A stretch of DNA of 64,000 nucleotides from Sulfitobacter alexandrii (GCF_001886735.1 NZ_CP018076.1:3348001-3412000); one strand, 5' to 3'; counted from the stretch's first letter, positions 1 to 9,816 are shown. The notes: a model not told the origin generated them from the sequence alone. Program-made: numbers and translations.

Positions 1-518
1 TTGATTCCATACTTCCGGAACTGGCTGCGGTTCACGATGGTTCCTTGAGGCGTCAGGTACATCCAGTCCACGGTCTGCAGCCGGTGTCCGCCGCTCTCCG
101 GCGGCAGGATGATCTCGTAGCGCAACTGCGCGGCGGATCCCGACAGGTGGCCGTGCCCCTCGCCGGGCACATCGTCGGCACGCACGGTGAACGCCCCGTC
201 GGTGCCCAGCGCGATGCGCCATTCCCTGTCCTGAACCGACCCGTCGTTGTAGCGGAACCGCTCCGACATCACGCCATTGTCACCGGCCCACGAAATGTCG
301 AAATCCGCGACGAAAGAACTGGTCACCCGGCCCATCGGTCCGAATATCACGCCCTCGCAGACCATTTGGCCGTTCAGGTGTGTCTTGAGGTCGAAGCCGG
401 GGAAGCCCTCGCTGTAGTCGTCCGGGGTCTGGCCGGGAAATTCGGCAAAGCGGCGGCGCACCAGCACGACGAGGATCCCCAATACGATCCCGAGCGCTAG
501 GAAAACAAACGCATCCAT
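1..518 (-). CDS. DUF3833 family protein (partial, C-terminus cut by window edge)
   Basis: A minus-strand reading frame begins at ATG 518 and runs open to the left edge, so its C-terminus is missing. The N-terminus is one hydrophobic helix (about residues 3–20) followed by RRR, which suggests a membrane anchor with the rest outside the cytoplasm. The body resembles DUF3833, with GFDLKTHLNGQM early and a late VDWMYLTPQG-type segment. The start overlaps the stop of the upstream MFS gene by one base (TGATG), so the two are translationally coupled. DUF3833 genes commonly follow this transporter in clusters with flavin amine oxidases and DUF1365. The biochemical role is unknown. Family call fairly sure, function not. 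Confidence 0.75.
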   Translation of the reverse strand, partial: MDAFVFLALGIVLGILVVLVRRRFAEFPGQTPDDYSEGFPGFDLKTHLNGQMVCEGVIFGPMGRVTSSFVADFDISWAGDNGVMSERFRYNDGSVQDREWRIALGTDGAFTVRADDVPGEGHGHLSGSAAQLRYEIILPPESGGHRLQTVDWMYLTPQGTIVNRSQFRKYGI

Positions 519-1753
519 CAGGTTTCCTCAGTTGTCTTCACGCGACTCAGCAACCCGATCGCAAGCACCTTCAGCAGGCAGGGCACCCCTGCGTAGAAGA
601 TAATCAGCAAGCTGACAGCCTGCGGCGGGCTCTCTTCTGCGCCGCTGCGCAGTCCGGCCGCCTCAAGCAGGGGAAGTAGGGCGACCGCCGCGAATGCCAA
701 CGTGAATTTGGACACAAACGACCAAAGGCCGAACCCCTCTGCGGCCGAAGGCGAGATCCGCGCCATGCGCGTGGCGAACATGGCGGGCAAAAGGGTCAGA
801 TCCGCGCCAAGGACAGCCCCCGAGGCGACGCAGACGACGGCGAAGATCCAGACATCGCCCGGCCCCAGGAACAAGGCACCGCCGAAAGACAGGATTCCCA
901 GAACCATCGCGGCCAGCAGAACCCGCTTCCCGCCGAACCGCTCGGCCATCATCCCCCAGAACGGCGCGGCCCCCGCGGCGGACAGAAAGAACAGCAACAG
1001 CAGCGGCCCCTCCCATCCCTGTGCCTCGAGCGCGATCTCGACATAGAAAAGGAAAAGCGTCGATGTCACGGCAACGGGCGCGGCGTTGAACAGAGCGATC
1101 AGCAGCAGTTGCCGCGCCTCCGGGTCGCGCAGCACGGTCCCGAACCCGGTGGCCGGGGGCAGCCCCGCGTCCCGCCATTCGCCTGCCATGGCCACCACAC
1201 TGGCCAGCGCCAGCACCGCAAAGCCCGCCGCGAACCCGGCAAAGGGCGCGCCCATCACCGCGCCAAGGCCCACCGGCGCAACGGAGGCCACGCAGACACC
1301 CAGCAGCGCACCCGTCTCGCGCCAGCGGGCGAGCGACAGATGGCCCCGCCCCGGCAGGCTGTCCGCCTTGGAGACGCCCTGCGCATAAAAGCAGATGGTC
1401 AAGAAACTAAAGCCGGAGAATACCAGCGTCAGCATCAGGGCGAACCACGCAATCGGCAGAAAGGGCGGCGGCACCGCGAACAGCCCCAGCATGGCGGCGG
1501 CCATCACGCCGGCGCCGACCGTCACCGCCATGCCCCGATGGGCATGCAGGCGTTCGGACAACCGCCCCAGCAGGGGGTCCTGCACAACGTCGAGCAGGCG
1601 CAACCCGAAGAGCACCGCGCCCAATGCCGCAAGGGATACCCCGTACTCGTCCACGTAGAACTTCGGCGCGTGAATGTAGATCGGCAGACCGGCAGCCGAC
1701 AGCAGGGCCGCGAACAGCGCATAGGCAGGCAGCCGCTGCGCCATGACCCGCAT
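518..1753 (-). CDS. MFS transporter, GPH (glycoside–pentoside–hexuronide:cation symporter)-like
   Basis: A 411-residue membrane protein with about twelve hydrophobic segments. The N-terminal stretch after the first two helices (RLLDVVQDPLLGRLSERL) matches the GPH/MFS_2 signature in which an Asp-Pro…Gly precedes a basic loop. I start at ATG 1753, which overlaps the DUF1365 stop by one base; an ATG three codons further in is also possible. The frame stays open upstream to 1816, but that extension is hydrophilic, Pro/Arg-rich and overlaps the DUF1365 gene. The substrate cannot be read. Because the neighbours look lipid-related, the cargo may not be a sugar; that is inference. Confidence 0.85.
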   Translation of the reverse strand: MRVMAQRLPAYALFAALLSAAGLPIYIHAPKFYVDEYGVSLAALGAVLFGLRLLDVVQDPLLGRLSERLHAHRGMAVTVGAGVMAAAMLGLFAVPPPFLPIAWFALMLTLVFSGFSFLTICFYAQGVSKADSLPGRGHLSLARWRETGALLGVCVASVAPVGLGAVMGAPFAGFAAGFAVLALASVVAMAGEWRDAGLPPATGFGTVLRDPEARQLLLIALFNAAPVAVTSTLFLFYVEIALEAQGWEGPLLLLFFLSAAGAAPFWGMMAERFGGKRVLLAAMVLGILSFGGALFLGPGDVWIFAVVCVASGAVLGADLTLLPAMFATRMARISPSAAEGFGLWSFVSKFTLAFAAVALLPLLEAAGLRSGAEESPPQAVSLLIIFYAGVPCLLKVLAIGLLSRVKTTEET

Positions 1754-2511
1754 CAGCGGCTGACTTCGTTTTCGGGTGGCAGGGGGCGCGCACGGAACGC
1801 CGCGCCCTTCCACCAAAGCTTGACCGCCTGCCAGTGGATCAGCGCCAATACCCGCCGCGCCCCCAAGGGGCGCCGCAGCATCGCGCGCAGGATACCCGCG
1901 TTCGTCAGCGGCTTGCGCTTGCCGGTCAGCGTGGCGATCAGCCCGCCATTCCCGGCGGTGTAGTCGATCCAGATACCGATCCGGTCCGCCCGGATATCGA
2001 ACCGAAAGGTATAGGATCCTTCGATCGGCTGGAACGGCGACACATGGAAGATCTTAGTCGCCGTCAGGTGATCTTCGGCTGTGATCGGCCGCAGGTCATC
2101 GTGATGGCAAAGATAGCAGTGGCGGTCGCCATAGGTGTTGGTCACCTCGGAAATCACGCAGGTCAGCGCGCCCTTTCCGTCGCGGCAAAGCCAGAAGCTC
2201 ACGGGGTTGAAGACGAAGCCCAACACCCTTGGCTGCGCCAGAAGCTCGACGGTCGCGACGCCCGCGATCCCATGCGCCGCAAGCACCTCGCGCACCCATG
2301 CGGCCCCCCGCCCGTGGTGGGGGGCGCCGCCGTGATCCCGGTCCAGCAGGGACGTCAGCCCCGACCGGTTCCGCCGGAAAAGCAGCGGCGTCTTCGGCGC
2401 CTCCTCCGCATCGCACAAGACGTAGTCGATGGAATAGCGAAAGGCATTGTCGACCTCGCCCTTGCGCCCGTGAAAGGTATGGCCGGCGATATGATCGACC
2501 GTCCCGGTCAT
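1753..2511 (-). CDS. DUF1365 domain-containing protein
   Basis: A 252-residue soluble protein with the DUF1365 hallmarks: an N-terminal GHTFHGRKG…NAFRYSIDYVL segment, a central RVLGFVFNPVSFWLC motif and an EVTNTYGDRHCYL motif. In many proteobacteria DUF1365 proteins sit between a flavin amine oxidase and a cyclopropane-fatty-acid-synthase-like enzyme, and work on Rhodobacter sphaeroides links such genes to unsaturated/furan fatty acid formation under RpoE control. Here it overlaps the upstream flavoprotein gene by 4 nt and is followed directly by the transporter, with no cyclopropane synthase in between. Family assignment is confident; the reaction is unproven. Confidence 0.85.
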   Translation of the reverse strand: MTGTVDHIAGHTFHGRKGEVDNAFRYSIDYVLCDAEEAPKTPLLFRRNRSGLTSLLDRDHGGAPHHGRGAAWVREVLAAHGIAGVATVELLAQPRVLGFVFNPVSFWLCRDGKGALTCVISEVTNTYGDRHCYLCHHDDLRPITAEDHLTATKIFHVSPFQPIEGSYTFRFDIRADRIGIWIDYTAGNGGLIATLTGKRKPLTNAGILRAMLRRPLGARRVLALIHWQAVKLWWKGAAFRARPLPPENEVSR

Positions 2512-3830
2512 TCAGCGGCGATGGGCAGCGCCGCGGTACGCTCGATCATCCGGGCGACCTCCAGCGCGCTAGCAAGGCCGTCCTCGTGGAAACCGTTGCG
2601 CATCCAGGCCCCGCAGAACCACGTGTTGCGGTTGCCGTTCAGTGCCGCGATCCGCTTCTGCGCGTGCAGCGCCGGCAGGTCGTAGACCGGATGCCGCAGG
2701 GTCACCTGATCGTAGATCAGTTCTTCGCGGATCGTGCGCTTGGTGTTCAGCGTCACGAAATGCGGGTCGTCCATCGGAATCGGCTGAAGCGAATTCATCC
2801 AGTAGGTCAGGTCGATCCTGTCCGACTTCGAATCACGGTCCTCGGTATAGACCCACGAGGCCCAGGTGGATCGCCGTTTCGGCATCATCCGGTCGTCGGC
2901 ATGCAGGGTGATGTCATTGGGCTGATATCGGATCGCCCCGAGGTTGGCGCGTTCCGCGGCGTCGGCGTCTGACAGCAGGGCCAGCGTGTCATCCGAATGG
3001 GTGGCAAAGACCACCTCGTCGAACCGTTCCCAGTCGCCGCCGGGTGATTTCACGTCGACACCGGGCAGCAGCCGGCGAACGGCCTGAACCGGCGCATTCA
3101 ACCGGATGTCGACGCCCCGCGCGCGCATCGCGGTCTCCAGCCGGTCGACATAGCTGATGGAGCCGCCCTGCACCGTGTACCACTGATGCTGGCCGGAATA
3201 GCCCAGCAGGGCATGGTTCCGGAAGAAGTCCACCATCGCGTAGGCGGGAAAATCCATGATCTTTTCCGTCGGCGTGGACCAGATCGCCCCCGAGAGCGGC
3301 GACAGGTAATAGTCCTTGAAGTACCGCCCGGTGCCCAGCACCGACAGGAATTCTCCGATGGTGCGGTTCTGGTCCTCGTCAGCGAGCCGGGTCGCATGCT
3401 TGTTGAACCTGAAGATGTCCCGCAGCATCGCGATGAACCGCGGGTTCAGCATGTTCCGACGCTGGGCAAAGACCGCGTTGAGGTTGGTCAGCGCATATTC
3501 GATCCGCCCCCCGTCGATGGAGGCGCCGAAGCTCATGTTCGACTTCACCACCGGAACGTCCAGTTCCGCGAACAGCGCCGCAAGGTTGGGATAGTTCGCA
3601 TAATTGAAAACGATGAACCCGGTATCGACCGGCTGGTCCCCGTTCCTGCCCGCCATCACCGTGCGGGCGTGGCCGCCCAGCCGCGAACCGCTTTCGAACA
3701 GAACGACGTCGTGCCGTTCGGCCAGACTGTGCGCCGCGCCCATGCCCGAAATTCCCGCGCCGATCACGGCAATTCTGCGCCGGGGCCGCGTGCCTTGCCT
3801 CGGCTCGATTGCTACAGCTTCAAATGGCAT
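2508..3830 (-). CDS. FAD-dependent amine-oxidase-like protein (possible fatty-acid desaturation/modification)
   Basis: A 440-residue flavoprotein. The dinucleotide-binding motif VIGAGISGMGAAHSL lies at about residues 22–36, followed by FESGSRLGGHA, the typical FAD-binding end of the amine-oxidase/phytoene-desaturase fold. A C-terminal NTWFCGAWMRNGFHEDGLASA segment matches the conserved flavin-closing region of this family. It is the first gene of a four-gene coupled operon with DUF1365, MFS and DUF3833. In Rhodobacter sphaeroides the equivalent flavoprotein is part of the RpoE–ChrR singlet-oxygen regulon and is implicated in furan fatty acid synthesis. Assignment to that pathway here is by family and context only. 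Confidence 0.8.
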   Translation of the reverse strand: MPFEAVAIEPRQGTRPRRRIAVIGAGISGMGAAHSLAERHDVVLFESGSRLGGHARTVMAGRNGDQPVDTGFIVFNYANYPNLAALFAELDVPVVKSNMSFGASIDGGRIEYALTNLNAVFAQRRNMLNPRFIAMLRDIFRFNKHATRLADEDQNRTIGEFLSVLGTGRYFKDYYLSPLSGAIWSTPTEKIMDFPAYAMVDFFRNHALLGYSGQHQWYTVQGGSISYVDRLETAMRARGVDIRLNAPVQAVRRLLPGVDVKSPGGDWERFDEVVFATHSDDTLALLSDADAAERANLGAIRYQPNDITLHADDRMMPKRRSTWASWVYTEDRDSKSDRIDLTYWMNSLQPIPMDDPHFVTLNTKRTIREELIYDQVTLRHPVYDLPALHAQKRIAALNGNRNTWFCGAWMRNGFHEDGLASALEVARMIERTAALPIAAE

Positions 3831-3881
3831 GTGGTGTTTTGATCCTGTCTTTCATTTCATCTGGCCGTTCTCCCCCGTAAC

Positions 3882-3907
3882 TACGAGGGCGGAAGACCAA
3901 GAGTTGC
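3882..3907 (-). promoter_or_regulatory. candidate ECF-sigma-type promoter for the flavoprotein–DUF1365–MFS–DUF3833 operon
   Basis: On the minus strand a GCAACT element (3907–3902) is followed after 16 bases by CGTAGTTA (beginning at 3885). AAC-containing −35 and CGT-containing −10 elements with about 16 bp spacing are typical of extracytoplasmic-function sigma factors. It is the only such pair I noticed in the 227 bp gap and would give a leader of about 45 nt before the ATG at 3830. It does not match the TGATCC-type −35 described for Rhodobacter RpoE, so a different ECF group may be involved. Confidence 0.4.
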
Positions 3908-4057
3908 AAAAAATCCCGCCGGGCGCAAAGCTCATCTGCCCGTGCTGTCGACACCCCGACAGGATCGCCCTTGTTTCACGCTTCTGGAATTAGACCGGAT
4001 GTCGCGGGTTCAAGTTTCTGACGCACTTGTGACAGGTCCGTGTTCAGCCTGCCGGCG

Positions 4058-5293
4058 CTACTTCTTCTCCAGTGGCACGGCCATGCGCGGCGCCTCGTCC
4101 TTGGCCAGTTCCTCGAAATCGAAGTTGTGCAGGCGCCCGGCACGTTTCGCCGCCTTCTCCGAACTTATCATGATCTCGTCCACGTCCTTGCGCGCCTGTC
4201 CGAAGTGACGGTCAAGGTTGCCGACCCGTGTCACCAGCCGCTCGACATCGCCATGCAGGGCGCCAAGCTCCTTGCGGATGGCACCGGCCTGTTCGCGCAT
4301 CCGCGCATCCTTGAGGATCGCGCGCATGGTGTTCAGCGTGGCCATGCAGGTGGTGGGCGACACGATCCAGACCCGCGCGGCGAACCCCTCGCGGATCAGT
4401 TCGGGAAAGTTTGCATGCAGTTCGGCATAGACGGCTTCGGACGGCAGGAACATCAGCGCACCGTCCGCAGTCTCACCCTCGACGATATACTTTTCCGAAA
4501 TGTCGCGGATGTGCTTCTTGACCGCGACCTTCATCGAAGAGACCGCGTTCTTGAGATCCCAGTCGGTCTTGGCGTTGCGCAGCGCCTCGTAGGCTTCAAG
4601 CGGGAACTTGCTGTCGATCACGATGGGGCCCGGCGGATTGGGCAGGTGAATCAGGCAATCCGCCCGCTTGCCGTTGGGCAGCGTATGCTGAAGGCTGTAG
4701 CTGTCCGACGGCAGTTGCTTGGACACGATATCCCGCAGCTGGATCTCGCCGAAGGCGCCGCGTGTCTGCTTGTTGCTCAGGATATCCTGCAACGACAGCA
4801 CGTCGCCCGACAGCTTGGTGATGTTGTCCTGCGCCTTGTCGATGGCGGCCAGCCGCTCCTGCAGTTGCGTCAGGCTGGTGGTCGTCTGCTTGGCCGAACC
4901 ATGCAGGGTCTGGTTCATCCTCTCCTGCATCTCGGTCAAGGCCCTCTGGGACCGGGCGGCGTTGTCCGCCAGCCGTTCCTGCATCTGCAACTGGACGGTG
5001 TTCAGCCGCGTCTCGACCGACTGGATCAGCTGGCTTTGCGCATTGGCCTGTGTGTCCGAGACCATCTGCAATCCGCCGCGGAGCTGCTCCTGCCCCGCGC
5101 CAAGCTGCTGCACGTGGCCGCCCAGAACCTGTATCTGCTGCGACAGCGGTGCCGCGAGACGCGCTGTCCGCCCCGCTGCGCGCACCGCCGCGATCAGCAG
5201 GATCACGATCAGCACGACCAGCGCGGCCGCCCCAAGGACAGCCAGCCCAAGTGGATCATTCCACTGGTAGATTGTGCCGCCGATCTCGATCAT
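4058..5293 (-). CDS. rmuC: DNA recombination protein RmuC homolog
   Basis: A 411-residue protein with one N-terminal membrane helix (about residues 15–38), a long coiled coil (about 45–165, with repeated QL/RL heptads) and the RmuC domain behind it, recognisable by [39 protein letters not shown] and the [14 protein letters not shown] region. RmuC proteins resemble nuclease-fold proteins and in E. coli limit inversions at short inverted repeats. I start at ATG 5293, which overlaps the mutL stop by 4 nt (ATGA); the frame stays open upstream only as an antisense-like extension inside mutL. Coupling to mutL suggests a shared DNA-maintenance role. Confidence 0.9.
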   Translation of the reverse strand: MIEIGGTIYQWNDPLGLAVLGAAALVVLIVILLIAAVRAAGRTARLAAPLSQQIQVLGGHVQQLGAGQEQLRGGLQMVSDTQANAQSQLIQSVETRLNTVQLQMQERLADNAARSQRALTEMQERMNQTLHGSAKQTTTSLTQLQERLAAIDKAQDNITKLSGDVLSLQDILSNKQTRGAFGEIQLRDIVSKQLPSDSYSLQHTLPNGKRADCLIHLPNPPGPIVIDSKFPLEAYEALRNAKTDWDLKNAVSSMKVAVKKHIRDISEKYIVEGETADGALMFLPSEAVYAELHANFPELIREGFAARVWIVSPTTCMATLNTMRAILKDARMREQAGAIRKELGALHGDVERLVTRVGNLDRHFGQARKDVDEIMISSEKAAKRAGRLHNFDFEELAKDEAPRMAVPLEKK

Positions 5294-7134
5294 GTGCGCC
5301 CGAACAGCCGTTCGATATCGGCCAGCTTGAGTTCCACGTAGGTGGGCCGCCCGTGGTTGCACTGGCCGGAATGGGGCGTCTCCTCCATCTCGCGCAGCAG
5401 GGCATTCATTTCTTCCGCCCGCATCCAGCGGCCCGACCGGATCGAACCGTGGCAGGCGATGCGGCTCAGGATCGCCTCGATCCGCGCCTGCAGGAGGGTG
5501 CTGTCGCTCTGGTCGGCCAGTTCGTCCAGAATATCCAGCAGCATCGCGCGCGCATCGACGGTCCCCAGGATCGCGGGCGTCTCGCGCACCGCAACGGCAT
5601 TCCCGCCGAACGCCTCGATCCCCAGACCCAGCCGCGCCAGATCGTCGGCCACCTCCAGCAGGCGCGCGCAATCGCCCGCCGACAGTTCCACGATCTCGGG
5701 GATCAGCAGCGCCTGCGCCGCCACGCCATTCTCAGCCATCTGGCGCTTGAGCCTTTCATAGACCAGCCGTTCATGCGCGGCATGCTGATCTACGATGACC
5801 ATGCCCGTCGCGGTCTGCGCGATGATATAATTCTCGTGCACCTGCCCGCGCGCGGTGCCCAGCGGATAGTCCGACGCAGGCGCGGCAGGCTCGGTCACCG
5901 GCTCGGCAGGGGTTTCCACCCGGCCCCACATGCCCGCGGTTTCGGCAAATCCGGCAGGGGCCTGCGCCTGATGCGCCGCCCCCCGTGCGCCAAGGCTGGG
6001 CCGGTCCATCTGGTAGACCCGCGCACCCGTGGGTTCCGGGCGCATGGCGCCAAGGGTCGCGCCCGCGACCGTGGTCGAGGCGCGGTGTCCCGCCTCCGCC
6101 AGCGCATGGCGCAGGGCGGATACGATCAGCCCGCGCGCCAGCCCCGGATCGCGGAAACGTACCTCGGACTTCGCCGGATGCACGTTGACGTCCACAAGCA
6201 TCGGGTCGCAGTCGATGAACAGCGCCGCCGCCGGGTGCCGGTCTCGGCTCAGGAAATCGTGGTAGGCGCCGCGCAGCGCGCCGATCAGCAGCTTGTCCCG
6301 CACCGGGCGGCCATTGACGAAAAGATACTGCGCCACCGCCGAGCCCCTCGAATAGGTCGGCAGCGCCGCGAAACCGGTCAGATGCAGCCCCTCGCGCTGC
6401 GCGTCGACCGGCAGCGCGTTGTCGGCAAATTCGCGGCCCAGCACCTGCGCCAGACGGCCATGCAGCGCCTCGAACAAGTCTCCCTGTTCGGCATCGGCGC
6501 GAAAGACCTCGCGGCCCGGTCCGTCGCCGGACACGTCCCGCAGCGTGAAGCGGACAAAAGGTTCGGCCATGGCGAGCCGCTTGACCACATCGCCAATCGC
6601 CTGTGCCTCCGCCCGGTCGGTCCGCAGGAATTTCAGCCGCGCGGGCGTCGCATGGAAAAGGTCGCGCAGTACAACGATCGTACCGCCGTTCAACGCTGCC
6701 GGGCGCACGTCACCGTGCCGGCCGCCGCTGACGGTGATCTCGGCGCCCTCTTGCCCGGCGGCGCGGCTGCTGATCGACAGTCGGCCCACCGCCCCCAGCG
6801 ATGGCAACGCTTCGCCTCTGAACCCGAAGGTGCGGATGTTCAGAAGATCCGAGCCGTCGATCTTGGACGTCGCATGACGCGACAGCGCCAGCACCAGATC
6901 GTCCGGGGTCATGCCGCAGCCGTCGTCGGTGACACGGATCAGGGTCTTGCCGCCGTCGGCATATTCCACCGTGATCCGCCGCGCGCCCGCGTCGATCGCG
7001 TTTTCGACCAGTTCCTTGACGGCCGACGCCGGCCGCTCCACCACCTCGCCCGCGGCGATGCGGTTGATCGCGGCGTCGTCCAGCTGCCGGATGACGGGGC
7101 GAATATCGGCTATTTTGGGGTTGGCGAATGACAT
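5290..7134 (-). CDS. mutL: DNA mismatch repair protein MutL
   Basis: A 614-residue full-length MutL. The GHKL ATPase domain shows catalytic Glu41 in [11 protein letters not shown], the DDGCGM box (70–75) and GFRGEAL (104–110). The C-terminal domain carries the metal-dependent endonuclease motif DQHA-x2-E-x4-E at 449–460, plus the supporting ACHGSIRSG (560–568) and CNHGRP (592–597) motifs. It therefore belongs to the nicking MutL class found in bacteria without MutH. A variable proline/alanine-rich linker lies at about 340–430. rmuC is translationally coupled downstream. The puuD gene upstream ends 52 bp before the start; whether mutL has its own promoter cannot be read. Confidence 0.97.
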   Translation of the reverse strand: MSFANPKIADIRPVIRQLDDAAINRIAAGEVVERPASAVKELVENAIDAGARRITVEYADGGKTLIRVTDDGCGMTPDDLVLALSRHATSKIDGSDLLNIRTFGFRGEALPSLGAVGRLSISSRAAGQEGAEITVSGGRHGDVRPAALNGGTIVVLRDLFHATPARLKFLRTDRAEAQAIGDVVKRLAMAEPFVRFTLRDVSGDGPGREVFRADAEQGDLFEALHGRLAQVLGREFADNALPVDAQREGLHLTGFAALPTYSRGSAVAQYLFVNGRPVRDKLLIGALRGAYHDFLSRDRHPAAALFIDCDPMLVDVNVHPAKSEVRFRDPGLARGLIVSALRHALAEAGHRASTTVAGATLGAMRPEPTGARVYQMDRPSLGARGAAHQAQAPAGFAETAGMWGRVETPAEPVTEPAAPASDYPLGTARGQVHENYIIAQTATGMVIVDQHAAHERLVYERLKRQMAENGVAAQALLIPEIVELSAGDCARLLEVADDLARLGLGIEAFGGNAVAVRETPAILGTVDARAMLLDILDELADQSDSTLLQARIEAILSRIACHGSIRSGRWMRAEEMNALLREMEETPHSGQCNHGRPTYVELKLADIERLFGRT

Positions 7135-7186
7135 AGCCCAAGACCTAGCATGGCACCGCGCGATTCTGCCAGTGGGAAACCGGACG

Positions 7187-8413
7187 TCAGCGGGCCGTCG
7201 CGGCCTCGTACCAAGCGACGATCTCTGCCCGCTCTACGGGCTGCATATAGCTGAGATTCGCAGGCGGCATGGCGTGTGTCAGACCCGCCTGAAGGTAGAT
7301 CTGCCTCGCCGCCATCGCGATCTGGTGCTCCGTCTCCAGCCGCACGCCTTTGGGCGGCCAGTGCAGCCCCTCCCACGAAGGCTCCGCCGCGTGGCACATC
7401 GAACAGCGGCCCGTCACGATGTCCTGCACCCGGTCGAACCCGTCCGCCTGCGCGAACCGTTGCGCCGCCGGGCCGGTCGCCTCTGTCGGTTCATCCCCCC
7501 GGAACATCGGCGCGGTGGACAGCCACATGATCGCGATGAAAAGCAGTGCCGTGGCCAGCCAGGTCCAGATCGGGTCGCCCGTGCGGGCGTGCTTGCTGTT
7601 GAAATAGTGCCGGATCGTGACCCCCATCAGGAACACGAGGGACGCGATCAGCCAGTTCGCCTCGGACGCGAAGGCGAGCGGATAATGGTTCGACAGCATG
7701 AGGAAGATGACCGGCAGCGTCAGGTAATTGTTGTGCGTGCTGCGCTGCTTGGCGATCTTGCCGTATTTCGGATCGGGTTTCCGCCCCGCCTTGAGGTCCG
7801 CGACCACGATCCGCTGGTTCGGCATGATGATGAAGAACACGTTGGCCGACATGATCGTCGCGGTGAACGCTCCCAGGTGCAGCAGCGCGGCCCGCCCCGA
7901 GAAAACCGAGGTGTAGAACCACGCCATCCCGACGAGGATCACGTAAAGCAGGATCATCAGCCGCGTGTTGTCCTCGCCAAAGCGGCTTTTGCAGATGAGG
8001 TCATAGGCGATCCACCCGAAGGCGAGCGACGCGAGCGAGATCGCGACCGCCTGGAACGTCGACAGGTCCATGACCGCCGGATCGATCAGGTAGAACTCGG
8101 CCCCGAGATAGTAGACCAGCACCAGCAGGGCAAAACCGCTGAGCCAGGTGGAGTAACTTTCCCACTTGAACCACACCAGGTCGTCCGGCATCCGCTCGGG
8201 CGCGACAAGGTATTTCTGCACGTGGTAGAAACCGCCGCCATGCACCTGCCATTCCTCGCCGTCGGCGCCGGAAGCAAGGTCGCGGTCGCGATGCAGCCCG
8301 AGGTCCAGCGCGATGAAGTAGAAGGACGACCCGATCCAGGCAATGCCCACGATCACGTGGGTCCAGCGGACCGCGAACTCGATCCAGGCGGACATGGCGG
8401 CAAGGTCGTACAT
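7187..8413 (-). CDS. puuD: urate hydroxylase PuuD (membrane, cytochrome c-fused)
   Basis: A 408-residue protein with about eight membrane segments and the N-terminal [21 protein letters not shown] signature of the DUF989/PuuD family. A C-terminal cytochrome c domain holds CSMCH (haem Cys337/Cys340/His341) with a likely axial Met near 382 in THAMP. PuuD oxidises urate to 5-hydroxyisourate at the membrane and passes electrons through its haem, unlike the oxygen-dependent soluble uricase. It is downstream of allA, allE and puuE–uraD in the same direction, and together with uraH these cover urate breakdown. Length and domain order are normal for the family. Confidence 0.93.
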   Translation of the reverse strand: MYDLAAMSAWIEFAVRWTHVIVGIAWIGSSFYFIALDLGLHRDRDLASGADGEEWQVHGGGFYHVQKYLVAPERMPDDLVWFKWESYSTWLSGFALLVLVYYLGAEFYLIDPAVMDLSTFQAVAISLASLAFGWIAYDLICKSRFGEDNTRLMILLYVILVGMAWFYTSVFSGRAALLHLGAFTATIMSANVFFIIMPNQRIVVADLKAGRKPDPKYGKIAKQRSTHNNYLTLPVIFLMLSNHYPLAFASEANWLIASLVFLMGVTIRHYFNSKHARTGDPIWTWLATALLFIAIMWLSTAPMFRGDEPTEATGPAAQRFAQADGFDRVQDIVTGRCSMCHAAEPSWEGLHWPPKGVRLETEHQIAMAARQIYLQAGLTHAMPPANLSYMQPVERAEIVAWYEAATAR

Positions 8414-8506
8414 GGGTGTCCCCTTGGAAAAAAGGTGCCGGTTGCACCGTTGCGTCTGGATGTCCGGACCCGGAAGGAAGCTGGGCCGTCGCGCGGTCCG
8501 CGTGGC

Positions 8507-9010
8507 CTAGCCGGGGTGCGCGCGGATCACATAGGGCGGGTCGAGCGGCCATTCGTCAAGGTTCGGTGTATCGCCGATCCGGTCGACGACGGCGAACAGT
8601 CCGGGGGCGGCAAGCGGCGTCAGGACCCCGTGCCATGTGCCCCGGTGCAGGTTGATCCCCTGGTGCGGTGCGGTGAGAAAGGCACGGGGCACACCGGGCC
8701 GGTCTCCCTGGTCCGGGGCCACGATCACCAGGAATGGATGCGAGGTCATCGGCAGGAAGGCCTGCGAGCCGTCGGGATGCCGTTCGAGCAGGTCGAGGGT
8801 ATAGGGCAGGCTGCGCGGCTCCGCGTCGAAGATGCTGATGCCCGCGCGGCCGTCGGGGCCGAAATCGAGCGCGGCGCGATCGTGGTGACGCCCGCACAGA
8901 CCCGCGTTGATCAGCCGGTCGGGGGTGCCGGCGGCGTCCAGCACATCTCCGAAAGGGGCGAACGCCGCCGCCGACAGCTTCTGTGCGATGATCTCCTGCG
9001 CGTCGGTCAT
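8507..9010 (-). CDS. allA: ureidoglycolate lyase
   Basis: A 167-residue cupin-type enzyme that splits ureidoglycolate into glyoxylate and urea, the last step of the allantoin pathway. Family features are the N-terminal AFAPFGDVLDA, the ISIFDAEPRSLPYTLDLLERHPDGSQAFLP stretch and the C-terminal LHRGTWHGVLTPL metal/substrate segment. The start at ATG 9010 overlaps the allE stop by 4 nt; upstream in-frame codons lie inside allE and are not conserved-looking. It precedes puuD in the operon by about 90 bp. Length is typical (about 165 residues). Confidence 0.92.
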   Translation of the reverse strand: MTDAQEIIAQKLSAAAFAPFGDVLDAAGTPDRLINAGLCGRHHDRAALDFGPDGRAGISIFDAEPRSLPYTLDLLERHPDGSQAFLPMTSHPFLVIVAPDQGDRPGVPRAFLTAPHQGINLHRGTWHGVLTPLAAPGLFAVVDRIGDTPNLDEWPLDPPYVIRAHPG

Positions 9011-9816
9011 AGCGGCATGTGCCGGTTCACGTCCTTGTAGAGCAGATACCTGAAGGGGCCGTCGCCGGTGGCGATGCAGGCCTGCGGGCAGAACGCGCGC
9101 AACCACATGAAATCGCCGGGCCCGACGCCGACCCAATCCTTGTTCAACAGGTAATCCGCGGTGCCCTCCAGAACGTAGAGCCCGTGTTCCATCACGTGCG
9201 TCTCGGCAAAGGGGATGCGCCCGCCGTGCCGGAACGTCACGATGTTCACGTGCATGTCATGCCGCAGGTCCGAAGGATCGACGAACCGCGTGGTTGACCA
9301 GACCCCGTCGCAGTCCGGCATCTCGATCGGTGCCACCTCCTTGTCCGAGGTAACGAAAGCCTCCGGCGTATCCACGCCCTCGGCAGGCTTATAGCGTTTC
9401 CTGATCCAGTGAAATTGCGCCACGGACTCGCCGTCGTTCCAGACGGTCCAGACGGCATCGGGCGGGATGTAGGCGTAGCCGCCCGGCGCCATGATGTGCC
9501 GCTGCCCGTCGATGTTCAGCGTCACCTGTCCCTGCGCCACGAAGATCACCGACTGCGCCTCCGGGTCCGTTTCGGGCGCGTCTGACCCGCCACCGGGCCG
9601 CAATTCCACCGCGTATTGCGAAAAGGTCTCGGCGAAACCCGACAACGGCCGGGCCAGCACCCACATCCGCATGTCGCGCCAGCCGGGCAGGTAGCTGGTG
9701 ACGATATCGCGCTGCGTCACGGCGGGAAGCACCGCATAGGCGGGGGTGAACACCGCCGTCCCTTCCGGATCGACCGACTGGTCCGGCAATCCGCCGGGGG
9801 GAAACGCGTAACTCAT
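9007..9816 (-). CDS. allE: (S)-ureidoglycine aminohydrolase
   Basis: A 269-residue bicupin. The first cupin holds FVAQGQVTLNIDGQRH and GGYAYIPPDAVWTVWN; the second has HGGRIPFAETHVMEHGLYVLEG and GPGDFMWLRAFCPQ, which carry the probable metal-binding His/Glu residues. The enzyme releases ammonia from ureidoglycine to give ureidoglycolate, so it works directly before AllA, which is encoded next and overlaps by 4 nt. The start overlaps the puuE–uraD stop by 4 nt as well, so three genes are coupled in pathway order. An allantoate amidohydrolase, which makes its substrate, is not encoded in this window. Confidence 0.92.
   Translation of the reverse strand: MSYAFPPGGLPDQSVDPEGTAVFTPAYAVLPAVTQRDIVTSYLPGWRDMRMWVLARPLSGFAETFSQYAVELRPGGGSDAPETDPEAQSVIFVAQGQVTLNIDGQRHIMAPGGYAYIPPDAVWTVWNDGESVAQFHWIRKRYKPAEGVDTPEAFVTSDKEVAPIEMPDCDGVWSTTRFVDPSDLRHDMHVNIVTFRHGGRIPFAETHVMEHGLYVLEGTADYLLNKDWVGVGPGDFMWLRAFCPQACIATGDGPFRYLLYKDVNRHMPL

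Noticed and set aside
5050..7131. 693-residue open frame on the plus strand opposite mutL
   Set aside because: It mirrors the mutL codons on the other strand; the translation is Arg/Gln/His-rich without domains. High GC makes long antisense frames common here.
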